Assembly (NCBI GenBank): GCA_905182985.1
Contig: CAJJDN010000004.1
Span: 299,664 to 363,663 of the forward strand
Direction of reading: 5' to 3'
DNA from: Paramecium sonneborni
Lineage: Eukaryota; Ciliophora; Oligohymenophorea; Peniculida; Parameciidae
Length of the DNA stretch: 64,000 bases
A program made the translations under genes and the position numbers. Within the stretch, counting starts at the first letter, position 1. Every line of letters starts with the position of its first letter. The notes below the pieces were generated by a model, which saw only the letters and a program-made list of their open reading frames with translations, searched no databases and was not told where the DNA came from. Below are positions 1-11,700 of this stretch, one piece after another.

Positions 1-94
1 TGTATTTATAATAATAATATATATAATGTAGATATATTTAAATGAGAAAAAATAATAATAATTATTGATAAATTAATAATATAAATAAATAATT

Positions 95-385
95 ATGCCT
101 GTCCCTAATAGTTCATATCCGATTCCTTTGAGAACAGTCCTAAAAATAGCACCAGTTTGTATGGTACTTACAACTTTGGGCACATTGTTACCAGTGTGTT
201 TATATGATATATTATATCATTCTCATGAAAGAATTGATAAATTCTTTTGGAGATCAAGCAGATTTGAAAGATTCATCAGATGTAGAGATATGAAATTGCG
301 TACTTTTTGGTATGAAGCAATGGAATGGTAACCAACTGGAAGAGAAAGCTTTATTAAGACTAGACCATAAGTAGCTGATCCTTGA
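95..385 (+). CDS. Small single-span membrane protein, unknown function
   Basis: A 96-codon reading frame that ends at the first TGA (383-385); one TAA near codon 79 and one TAG near codon 92 are read as Gln. The start is the only ATG that fits and lies behind an AT-only leader. Residues about 13-40 form one hydrophobic segment (VLKIAPVCMVLTTLGTLLPV). They are followed by a basic, aromatic stretch (KFFWRSSRFERFIRCRD) and a hydrophilic tail. No intron is needed. The size, single helix and basic flank would suit a small mitochondrial inner-membrane subunit, but I do not recognise the family. It converges on the proteasome gene, with 37 bp between the two stop codons. Confidence 0.6.
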
Positions 386-422
386 GAGATGTGAAAATAT
401 ATAAACCAAATAATTATTATTT

Positions 423-1203
423 TCATTATGTGTGTAATTTCTCATTTGCTCTTGTCTTAAAACCATTAAAATCCCACTTTGTTTCTACTCTTTCTGGTTA
501 TTCAACATGTACACCTTATTCATCAACATAACCTAATTAAATCACATCATGTGCTCTACAATCTCTGCAGAATAAAACCTATAATTAATCTCTCATTTAC
601 TTTAAAACATTCTCTTATTACTTACTTAGCTTAATCAAGAGTGCAATTTTCATTCCAATAATTACTGATTATTGCTTTACAAAAGTAGCTTGCAAACCCA
701 GTTGTCACAAAATTTGATTCTAAGTATGTACCATAAATATCTACTAATGCTAGATATCTTTCTCCATTATGAAATCCCTAAATACTTAAAAATCTATACA
801 GCTATCACATTCTGCAAATATAATGGATTTATTTTGCATCTCTTTTTATATGACAATCTTGCTAAGAAATTTCCATAGTCTCTTGGAGATGGGTGAACTC
901 CATCATCATATTATAAAGCTGATCTATCAATTTTAGCTAATTCTTTCACAACTTATTAAAAATCAGAATATTCTCCACTAGAAACATAAATAGTATTTTT
1001 AGACACTTGAGCAATCTTTTCTACATTTCTAAATCAATTCTTTTTTATTTATACTTAAATGCTGCCATGCTTCCATAACTACATAAAGTATCTGTTCCAA
1101 TTACTACCCCACCTTTGTAAGCTAATGCTATCACACTACCTCCTGTTACTACAGGAGATGTTGTATGCTATTATTGAGCTGATAACTCAGAATTAAAAAT
1201 CAT
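423..1203 (-). CDS. PSMB4: Proteasome subunit beta type 4 (beta-7)
   Basis: Encodes the non-catalytic beta-7 subunit of the 20S proteasome core, which helps assemble and lock the two beta rings. After removal of three introns (1029-1054, 778-799 and 579-600 on the plus strand; 26, 22 and 22 nt) there are exactly 237 codons. The diagnostic N-terminal motif is VTGGSVIALAYKGGVVIGTD followed by LCSYGS, and further on come SGEYSDFQ, YLALVDIYGTYLES and VLFCRDCRAHD. These match PSMB4 rather than the catalytic beta-1, -2 or -5 subunits. TAA and TAG appear at Gln positions. The start ATG gives a short propeptide ahead of the mature beta fold, as expected for this subunit. Highly confident. Confidence 0.95.
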
Positions 1204-1428
1204 TGTGTTTATATTTAAATAATTTATACCGATGTTATATAATTGTTTTAACCATTAATTATATCATAAGAGCCTAAATATTCAAGAAATCATATGAAAA
1301 TTATTAGATTATGAAAAAAGAAATGTTTTTGGTATTTATATAATATTATTCTATAGCCTATTAATTAATTTACAATCCAAACAATACCATAATCTTTTGA
1401 ACTAGTGATATATATAATTTTTTATCAT

Positions 1429-2181
1429 TCACATTATTGAATTCAAATAAGATTTAAATGATTTTTAAGTTTCAATTAGAGAGTTTAAGTTTTCTTTAAT
1501 TTTACTTGATTTATTCTATAAACTTTATTTGGCCATGATTTATGGATTATTTTATAAAATTTAATTGTATTCTTTCCTTAATTGATTATAATCTTCTTAA
1601 TAAAAAGATTGGTGCGTTTCTAATAATTACATAGCATTTTCAAGTATTTTTAGTAACGAATCGGTAGAGTTTTTTTATGGTGAACCATTCTTTTTAGTAA
1701 CCATTTTTTGTAGCAGATTTTTAATTGTTTTAGTATGTACAAGTTTAGTATCACTTAGACTTTTTTATTAAGAAAAAGAATTTTGTATCAGAAATTTATT
1801 ATCATGTAATTGCACATCTTACATATCTAAAGAATTATGACGTTGATGATTAAATGTTCTATTTAATGGGGAATGAATTACAGAACGAACTTTTGATTTG
1901 CGATGCATTTTTACATATTCAATAAGATTTTTAATTTAATTATTACGATGTTGTCTAGCATCTATTTATGAATTTTTTAAAGTTTAAGAGTATTTTTCAA
2001 GAAATGTTAATTTAGAGCTTACGAATTCTAAACTTATAGATGATAATTGATTAAGCATTCCCATAATTTACTCAAATAGCATTCTATATTCTTAGTCTAA
2101 TTGGATAATAGAATTCATAATATTTATAATCGTTAAGTATTTTTTAATTATTTTAATTTATGGAGCAAGATCCTTTAACAT
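1429..2181 (-). CDS. Coiled-coil protein, unknown function
   Basis: An uninterrupted 251-codon frame when TAA/TAG are read as Gln, ending at TGA (revcomp of 1429-1431). The protein is rich in Gln, Leu, Lys, Asn and Ser. Heptad-like stretches occur near the N-terminus (QLDQEYRMLFEQIMGMLNQL) and C-terminus (LRKEYNQILQNN, SSKIKENLNSLIETQKSF), with a basic, low-complexity middle. No enzyme motif is visible. Upstream of the chosen ATG the same frame stays open for some 30 codons but offers no ATG, so the start could be further upstream behind an unseen intron. It is divergent from the WD40 gene, with about 220 bp between the two start codons. Confidence 0.6.
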
Positions 2182-2401
2182 AGTTACTGCATCTCTTAAA
2201 ATAGAAATTAGTAATAACTGAGAAATAATTCTGGGAATTGAGTAATGAGGAAGGTCATTCAGCAGAATAAGAAATAACAATAGCGAAAGAATTGATGATA
2301 TAAGAAAGACATATTAAATTGATTGAATAAACTATAAAGTAAATAAATAAAATAATCTTAGTTTAAAAAACTAAGATAAGACATTACAATTTGCATTTCC
2401 A

Positions 2402-3836
2402 ATGAAATATGCTATGAATTTAATATAAAATCCTAATATTATTGAAGAATATAAAGACTTTAATATAATTGATGTTTCAGAAGAATTTGAAAAGATTGTA
2501 ATGATCTATGTAATTATTAATTTAGAATGTTAATACCATTACAGAAGAATAGGTTAAAGGTTATTTGATTATGAAATTTGATGATACAGCTAGTTAAAAG
2601 AGTGATGCTTGGGAAGATGATTTAGGAGAAGTAGTTGAAGTTGATAATCAAGAATTAGAAGCTCTTGAAAAAGAAGTGGATTAATAAGAGGAAAAAATTA
2701 TTGAAGAAGAAGAATAAATTATTAAATAATAACCTGAATTAATAGAATAAATTGAAGAAAATCATATTGATCCTACTTGGAAAATTGATGAACCAAAGGC
2801 ATAATTAAAAATACATAATAAAGTTATTTGCACTTTTGCATAGAATCCTGTTTCTAAAGATATTATTGCAACAGGTTCTGAAGATGATTAATTTAAACTT
2901 ATTAAACTTAGTACTTAAAAAGTTATTTTTGAAATAAAATATGATGAAACTGTTGGTTTAGTTGATTTTAGTTATGATGGTAAATATGTTGCTGCTGGCA
3001 TACTAACAGGAAAGATTTATGTTTATTTATTAAGTGATATGAGTTAAAAAGTGCTTGATGGTAGTCAAACTGAACCAAGTGTATTGAAATGGCATCCAAA
3101 AGGAAATGTTTTATTAGCAGGATTTTAAGATTCAACATTATGGATGTGGAATGGAGTTAATGGTGAAGTAATGAGTGTATTTGCTGGTCATGAAGCAGAA
3201 ATTACTTGTGGTGGTTTTACTCTCGATGGAAAATTAGTTTTAAGTGGTTCTGCTGATCAATCTTTTAGAATTTGGAAACCAAATACTTCTGAATAAATTG
3301 TTAAAATTAGTTCAATTGCACATAAACACAATTATCATAAAGATGATGTTGTATGCTTTGTATAACATCATAAATAACCTATCATTTCCACTGGTAGTAG
3401 TGATTCAACTATTGCATTTATCAATTTTGAAGATGGAAAAGTATTTTTTATTTAATAATTAGGTTATTGGTAAAACTGAACCTTTAGGAGACAGTATTGT
3501 TGAATTATGTTTTATAGGTACTAATTAACCTATTATTGTTGCTGGGGATCTTTCAGGTTAAATTTATATTTATAATTGGAATTCAATGAAATTAATTGAA
3601 AAATTATGCTTATGCAAAGTATTTATATTATTCTATATTAGAATGCAATCACTAAAATTCTATTTTATAACTAATAATTCCATATATCTAGTTTAGATGG
3701 GAAAATTGTAACATTTGATGTAAGATAAATGCACAATTACAGAGTTCTTTAAACTAAATCAGGAATATACGAAATGATAGTTGAAGAAGGATGGATTTTA
3801 GTTGGATGTGAAAATGGCTTTGTATATGTATATTGA
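2402..3836 (+). CDS. WD40 protein of the AAMP/Sqt1 family
   Basis: Three introns (2498-2525, 3441-3462, 3619-3641; 28, 22 and 23 nt) leave exactly 454 codons. The N-terminal 110 residues are acidic (WEDDLGEVVEVDNQELEALE, runs of E and Q). WD repeats follow, with recognisable blades such as IIATGSEDDQFKLIKL, VLLAGFQDSTLWMWN, LVLSGSADQSFRIWKP, IISTGSSDSTIAFINF and IIVAGDLSGQIYIYNW. An acidic leader plus seven to eight blades is the AAMP/Sqt1 layout. Yeast Sqt1 is the dedicated chaperone of ribosomal protein uL16, so a ribosome-assembly role is the likely function. The frame upstream of the chosen ATG is also open, so the start could lie earlier. Confidence 0.88.
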
Positions 3837-4014
3837 TTTTTTTCTTTAATTCATATATATTAATCATATTTAAAAATTGTTTTTCTTTAGAAAAAAATAT
3901 TCTTAAAAACATTCTTCAAATAATAAATTATTTTTTAGTTTGGTTTTGATTGAGTTTATTAATTTAATAGAAATTATTAAAAATTATAATAAAAGTTAAT
4001 CAGAATTGACTATT

Positions 4015-4703
4015 TCATTACTTTGCTAATAAAGTTTAATAATTTTGATTCAAATTTTAATTTTCTTTTCTTAATTATTCATTTTCTATTATATAACCAC
4101 TTAAACAACCTAAATTTCTTTTAATAGAAACCTACAAATAATAAAAAAAATTGTTACATTTTCTTCTTATAATTGCTTTAATTAGAGTTTCAAAGAGTCA
4201 TTTTCTTATTGATATTTATTAATTTCAAATTTTAATTAATCAACCTATTCATTAGACCCATAATTAAATTTTCTAAGTTTGTTTTTTAGGTCATCTATTT
4301 ATTTTAATCTTTCTTAATCTAATTAAATATTTTAAGTTTAGGCATCTAGTATTGATTAAATTTACTAATCTTTTTCAAGCTTTAATTTACAAATTTCTTA
4401 TTCTAAATCAATTATTGTTTTTTCAGCTTTTAATAATTTTCGCTTGTGTTTGTCACAATCTTCAGTTTTTTCAAGGATAATTTCTGTTAATATCTTCTAC
4501 TCACAATCTAAACCTCTAAATTTATTTAATTCCATTAATAAAGAGTTGTTTTCATTTTTTAATTATTAATGTTCTTCCATCTTTGTTTTAAGTGATTTAT
4601 TTAATCTTTGATTTTCATCCAATAAAAGTGTAATTCTCTATTCCACTTTGCTAAAATCTTTATTTTTATTCTCCTTGCTATTGGTTATTTTAAGTTGCTA
4701 CAT
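4015..4703 (-). CDS. Long coiled-coil protein, unknown function
   Basis: One 26-nt intron (4132-4157) leaves exactly 221 codons ending in TGA. Almost the whole chain is predicted coiled coil: heptads rich in Leu, Lys, Glu, Gln and Asn run from about residue 20 to the end (for example RITLLLDENQRLNKSL, LLKAEKTIIDLEQEICKLKL, QLKFEINKYQQENDSLKLQL). There is no membrane segment and no enzymatic motif. Proteins of this kind in ciliates are often cytoskeletal or basal-body components, but nothing here identifies which. It is convergent with the WD40 gene (178 bp apart) and lies in tandem downstream of the RING gene. Confidence 0.7.
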
Positions 4704-4855
4704 TATCAGTCTGTTAAAATTTACAAATAAAAATTAATTATTGTTATGGAAAAATAAAGATATAAATATATTTCAATAAAAATGGGAGTAACTATTGTTA
4801 TTATTATTGAACCATATATCTTTAAAATTTTAGTTAATAAATTTAAATTATATTT

Positions 4856-5605
4856 TCATTCACTATCGCTAGAGTTATCTTCGATAAAAAACTATTAATT
4901 GAATTAATTATCATTTGGATCCATACATTCTATACATAATAGGTTTTTTAAAAATGGATTTTTTGTTTATTTGTAATACTTTGGAATATCATTTCGACTT
5001 GTATAAAAGCCTAAAGCAGCAAATCTTGGAGAATTTTCTGCTATCTCTTCATCATGTTTATCTGATTTGCCTTCATAGTGAATAACAAGATATTTAATTT
5101 TACTTGCTTCTTAGGATATCTTTAATCTTTTGATGGTTCCAACATTCCAAACAAAATTTGGATCTCTTACATCAATCTATTATCCGACATCTATAGATGA
5201 AACTCTTAAATATAATTAAATGATATACTGTTTCTTTTTTCTCCATTCTTTATTATTAATTTTAGCCATTTCATAAGTTTTTAATTCTTCAGGATGATGA
5301 GACTTGATAAATTCATGAATCATTTAGTCTAATAAATAACAATAGGCGAATTTAGATTTTCTCATGTTATCGTTGCAAATATGACAGCCCTTGAAATAAA
5401 GCAAATATTCATGTAAACATATTTCACAAAAGGTGTGTCCACATTTTAAAGAAACAGCTGCCACTATGTAATTTAAACATATAGGACAAATGAAATCGTT
5501 TTTGTCATGTATTAGATCTTCTATATTCTAGACGCTTTCATTTTCTTATTTTTCAATTTTGAGCTTATCATTTTACTTTTAGATCTTCTTTTATTATTTG
5601 TTCAT
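4856..5605 (-). CDS. RING-finger protein with Tudor-knot/chromo-like C-terminus
   Basis: A 250-codon frame without introns. After a charged N-terminus comes a C3HC4-type RING near residues 39-80: CPICLNYIVAAVSLKCGHTF, then CEICL and CHIC, giving the Cys/His ladder of a probable E3 ubiquitin ligase. The C-terminal half contains IDVRDPNFVWNVGTIKRL, then IKYLVIHYEGKSDKHDEEI, then SPRFAALG. This pattern (Trp..Gly-x-Ile...Val-x-Tyr-x-Gly...Asp-Glu...Ser-x-Arg) is like Tudor-knot/Agenet/MBT-related modules that bind histone tails or RNA. The family of the second domain is inferred by eye. The protein ends in an acidic tail (EDNSSDSE). Confidence 0.85.
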
Positions 5606-5772
5606 TTATCACTTAAAAATTTAGCAAATATAATAATAAAGATTAAATTATGTAATAAGCTGAAAATAAAAAGGCAGTAGAAATTAAATAGAGATTGTAA
5701 AGAAATAGAGATAGAGAAAATAACAATTGATCTTATTCCTAAATTTGTATTTAAATATTATAATATAAAATA

Positions 5773-8700
5773 ATGTAACAACCTGTTCCAACAACTAGTG
5801 GAGGTTCACTCTAACCAATTTTACCAAATTAAAGAAGTCAATCTGCAAAACCTTCATTGATGACAATATAAAATCAGAGAACAATTTAATCAGCAATGTA
5901 AAGAAGCCCAGCTATTCCATCTGGTCAAAGAGTGCCTTCTGGAATAGGAAGCTTTGTCTAACCAACTAATAATAGTCAACGGATTTAGAGTGGTTATACA
6001 AGAATTCAAAGTGGTTAAACTAAAGTTGGTGGTACAAGAATTTAGAGTGCATCAAAATCAACAAGAAGTATTGCAAAAGAATTATTTCATATTGAACCCA
6101 AAGAAATAATATTTGAAGATATTAAGACAGGAATTCTTTATGAACAAATATTAAATGTTTAGAATTTAGCTAAATATCCTGTAAGAATAAGAGTGTAACA
6201 ACCTAAAAGTAATAATTCGTATTTAAGGAAGCTTCTAAATTTAGAGCTGACTATGATATGTAGTAAGGTATAGCAGCTGGATTAGGTCTAAAAGTCTTAG
6301 TTTTATTTAAGGAATCTGAAAGAGATATTGCAGCATTAAATTAACATTAAAAGCCTCCTCCTTTTTATAAAGATGTTATTATTATAGAATCTGATGAATT
6401 TAAAGTTGAAGTACATCTAGCTGCATATAGAGCATGTCCTAAATTAAAATTTAATGAATTCATTGATTTTGGATTTGTTCAACAAGGAACAGAAAATACA
6501 TAAGAATTAATGATACAAAATGTTGGTTTTGCAGATGCCAAAGTATAAGTCAAAAGTGATTTATTGAATCTAAGAGCTATGCCAAATTTAATTACAATTG
6601 CTCCAGGGGAGTATCAATCGATTAACATTATTTATAAGGCTAATGAAATGGGTAATTTTAGATAGACTATGGATATTGTAAGTGAAAATGTATCATAAAA
6701 ATTGGATATTGCTGCATGCTCTGTTGATTATACTAGATTTTTAATGGATTCTAAAGGATCATAAGTTACATCATTAGATTTTGGAGAACTTTATATCGGT
6801 AAAACCAAAATTATTAAACTTAAATATGTAAATAATGCTCCAAAAGGGCATTAATTTAAAATTCTTACTAGAAGAGGTATCATAAATCCTAATGATGATA
6901 TTGTAAATCTATAAACTCCTAATGAGTTAGGTATAGAATAAAGTGAAAAACTTTTGGTTGTTTAACCAGCTATTGGATATATTTAAGCATATTCAAGTCT
7001 AGAAATATCATTAACTTGTATGATTTAAATAACTCCTAAAGAATAACAATTAGCTAAAAAAATTTGCTTTGGAATTGATGTTGAGAAAGAATAAATGAGC
7101 AGAGAAATAAAATATTCAATTATTGTTCAATAGCCTGATGAAGATTTGATTGCTTATACAAATGTTAAAGCATTACTTCCATTAGTTAAAATATCAAAAT
7201 AATCATTATAATTTGGAGATTGTGATGTTAATGATAATAAGGATATTTTATTCACTATTTCTAATTTATAAAATTATCCTGTTGAAATATCATTTCAAAA
7301 AGTTTCTTGTTTTTTTTTTAAACCTGAAAATGTTACAATAAATGGTTTATCTTAAACTACTGTGTAAGTTAAATTCACCCCAAAAAATGTAGGAAAATAT
7401 AGTTAAAGTATAGATATGATTCTTAATGATTATCTAACTATTCCAATTAAAGTAAATGGAGAAGCATTAAAAATTGCCAAAAAAAGACCTTAAACTAGAG
7501 GTCCTGAAGCTAGAGCAGAAGATTTTTAAGTAGATCCAAAATTTATTGATACTAAAGAGATAGAATATGTAAAAAAGAGAAATAATGAACTTATTGAATA
7601 AAATCATCAACCTGGAAATATTGTGGATGGTTATTTTGAAGATACATAAAAAAAAACAAAAATTACACAGTAGACAAATAATTTTTTATAAGATTAAAGA
7701 AATAATCGGTTGGAAAAATAGAGATAATAAATAATTTAATAAAGAGTAGAAACAATAACATAAGCATAAGAAAAGTAGAGAGATGAGGGATCTAAACCTC
7801 CTAAAGATTATGAATTTGAATTAGGATTATAAGTAGATAATATGGATAATGATATCGAAATTCCTTATCGTAAAGATGGTTTATATGTAGTAAAACCATT
7901 TTAATAATATGAACCTTTGAAAAGATAAGATGATGAATTAGTAGATTTTAAACCTGATCCAAAATAACCAGTTAAGAGAATTTTATCAGGAAGACCTTAA
8001 TCACATAAATAAGTAAGAGATGTAAACAGAGAATTAGCAGCAGATGATTTGAAAAGAATTTAAGCAGGTCCAGTTAAAATTGATTATGGTACTATTTATA
8101 TAAATATTCCAATGTCAAGAACATTCTTTATTCATAATAATTTGAGATATGCTATAATAGCCAGACTTTGTATAGATAAAAAGGAAGAACTTAGAAAAAC
8201 ATTCTAAGATCCTTAAGTAATTGATAGCGGTGAAGAAGGCCAATTTGAAATAATTGTTTAAGCCTAATCTTTAGGATAATTAAAATAAACATTAAGGTAT
8301 ATTTTAAATGAAAAACATTCATTTGAAATTATGGTTGTTGCTAATGTAGAAACTGTTAAATTAGAAATATCTAAATCTACTATCAAAATGTAATTTAATG
8401 AAGATGGAGGTATGAGTGTTAGTGATTCTATTAAATTAAGTAATAATGGTGCTGGACCAGCATAATTTAGTTTTATTTAACCTGAAAATTCTAAATTTAA
8501 TCTTGATTGCTTAAATGGAATAATTTAAGGATAATCTTAATAAATTATTTAAATCACTTATACACCTAATAAAATTATGAAGGATCCATAAGATCCTGAA
8601 AGTGATGTTGTATTTAAAAATTAAAATCCAACTCGTCAAGATGAAGAGAAAATAGTTTTAAAAGTAAAAGATGGCCCTGAAGTTTAATTAAAATGTATAG

Positions 8701-11700
8701 GATTAGTAAGTGATGTAAAATGTGTTTGTAAAAATACAGTTGAATTCTAAGAAATTTGTGTTGCTTAAGAAAAGTCTTTGCCATTTTAAGTTAAAAATAC
8801 AAGTAGAAACAATGCAATATTTAAGATTTTAACTGAATATTTACCTATAGGTTGTAATATTATTCCAGCCTCAGGTAAAATATTACCAGAAGAAAATAAA
8901 GAATTTAATGTTAAATTAAATTGTGATAAGCCAATTAATATAAATACTTCAATTTTATTAATGCTTAGATCAGGAAGGGTAATTAGAATACCTTTAACTG
9001 CATAATGTATTGTTCCTAATGTCATAATTACCTAATAAGTATTTGATTTTGGAGATGTTACTACTTTAGGAAATTAAACGGCTTTACCATTAACTATTGT
9101 AAATAAAAGTAATGTTGAAGTTAAGCTAATTTTTGATTTAAGAAATGAGGATATAAATCCAGATGCAAATGAAGGAGTAGGAGGTTTAGTATTAAAATAA
9201 TAATCAGAACTATTAAAGAATTATGCTGAAGAAGAATAATAGGAAGAATCAGATGATGATCTTTTATCATCAGCAAGATAATAAAAGAAAATGATATGCC
9301 AAAATAAAAAATATATTTTAATTATGTCCGCTTTATAAACTTTATAATTTTAATTACATTTTTATCCAAAAGAATTAAAACGATATTAATTTTAATTGCC
9401 AATAGAAATTTATAAATATGGTATGATAGATACAATAAAAAGAATGGTTTAAGTTTATGGATGTTCACCCAAATTTATAGTAGAACCTAAAACAGTAGAA
9501 TTTCCAAGAAAGATAATATTGTCACCACCAGAGAAGAATAAACCGTATATATAAGAAATCTTATTATCTAATCCTGAATATAAAGGAATGCAATTTAAGA
9601 TTTAGATAGATGCTGACACTGGTAATATTCCATCAGTTTTTTAAGTAATACCTCTTGCAGGTAGAGTAGATGCTGGTTAGACTTTAAGAGTTAAAGTTAT
9701 GTTTAATCCAAGATATGAAGGAACTTATTCTAAACAAGCATAAATATATCTTGAAGATAGTAAACCAGGATAACCATATTTGATTGTATAACTTCATGGA
9801 ATAGCTGCTAAACCTAGTGTTTAATTTGATAGAAGAGAATTAATACTTTGTCCAGTTCCGCTAGGAATAGAATCTAGATTATAGTTTAAGATTTTTAATG
9901 ATGGATTTGAGACCTAAAAATTATCAGTTAAACCATTAGAAGGATTTAATGTAGAATTCCTAGATGGTCAAGTAGTTAGCATAACAAAATAATATTTAGT
10001 TATGATGATCAAGTATACTGCTTAGAATCCAATTTCAATCTCTTAAACTTTAGAAATCATTGATGAAACTTAACATAGTTATAGTATAAGTGTGTCTGCA
10101 ACTACTGATAATTGTTCATTTACTACATGGATGTATGATAATCAAACAGAAATTAATCTTGTTAAAGGAGTGCCTTTTTTAACAGAGATAAATTAAACTG
10201 ATGAATCAGAAGATAGCAAAGATTCTATTCATATAAAATTAACTTCAACTCAATAAATTTCAGAAAAAGCCATCGAAAGTAAATGTGAACATATGTAAAG
10301 ATGGTATAATCAATTTGTTGGATAATTGGATTTATTTCCAACATCTATTATTTTAATGTAAGGTCATCATATATTTGAACTTATTTCATTTTTGACTGGG
10401 AAGACATCATTTCCTTTTAAGGCTCAATTATAAAATATAAAGCAGAAATCTTAGATTTCCTAATTATTGTTTCAATAATACAAAGAATTATTACTTTAGT
10501 TAAAAGTAGATGGAGCATTATTAAATTAGATACGTCCATGTTACCTTCTCAGTTATGAGGATTATTAATTGTATCTAAAAACAGTTGATATGAAATTTAC
10601 ACATCCAGATTACTAAAAACATTCGTAATAATAATTTGACTTAGTATCTAAATCCTCTTATTTAATACTTTTTACATAAATATTACGTATCTATTATTTA
10701 CCAAGAGTAACATTAAAAGCAATGAGACAAATAAATGGTGGTGTTAATGAATATCCTTAATCTAATGTTTATTCGTCTTAAGAAATGCTTATTTTAAGAT
10801 GGATTGAATTGTAGGCCACTTAATATTGGAAGGAATCAAAAAGTGTTAGGATTATCAATTTTGGAATGTTAAAAGATGCTCATATTTTAACAGCTATGCT
10901 TTTGAGTTACTTAGGTCCAGGTGGATTAAAGTATTTTTAACCATTAGGTTAAATTACTAAATAGGAATAAGACTGTAGTCGTAACATGTCTATTTTTCTA
11001 AAAGGCTTATAAGATATAGGTATTGAATCTCATTTAGTACTTGAGGATTGTGTTAATATGAGTAATCCTGAGAGCCTATTAATGCTCATGTTATTATATA
11101 CATAGGTTCCTAATTTCATGCCTAAAAGGGAATCTTTAATATTCAAATGTGTCTTAGGATCTATAGTAATGAAAACTATTACATTAACAAATACAACAAA
11201 AGAACCAATTGTTTATTTCGTTAAATTAGAAGGCTCTACAGATTTTTCTATTGAAGAAGATCAAATTAAAATTGAACCAGGAGGGAAATATAATTATAAT
11301 ATTAAATTCACTTCAAGGATTAGTGATGAATAAACAGCTTTAATTACTTTTTGCAATAAGAAAGGAAATAAAAATATTGCTGCTGCAATAGTTTATGAAT
11401 TAAAAGGAGTTATATCAGAAAGAATGAGTTAAAAAATATGGACTGTCAATTCAGTTATGTATGAAATGAAAGAATTTAGTATTACAGTTTAAAATACATT
11501 TACAAACTCAGAATTTGGTCATTTCACTATTTAAATAGTTCCAATTAAAGTTCCATTAATTATAGAAACACCTAAAAAAAAAAAGAAAGCTATGTCGATG
11601 ACAGAAAAGAAAAAAGAATCAGACAATGAATTAAAAGAAAAACAAAGGTTAGATAGATTGACTTCAATTGAGTTTCCTTCAGCTTTCTTCTGTAAATAAG

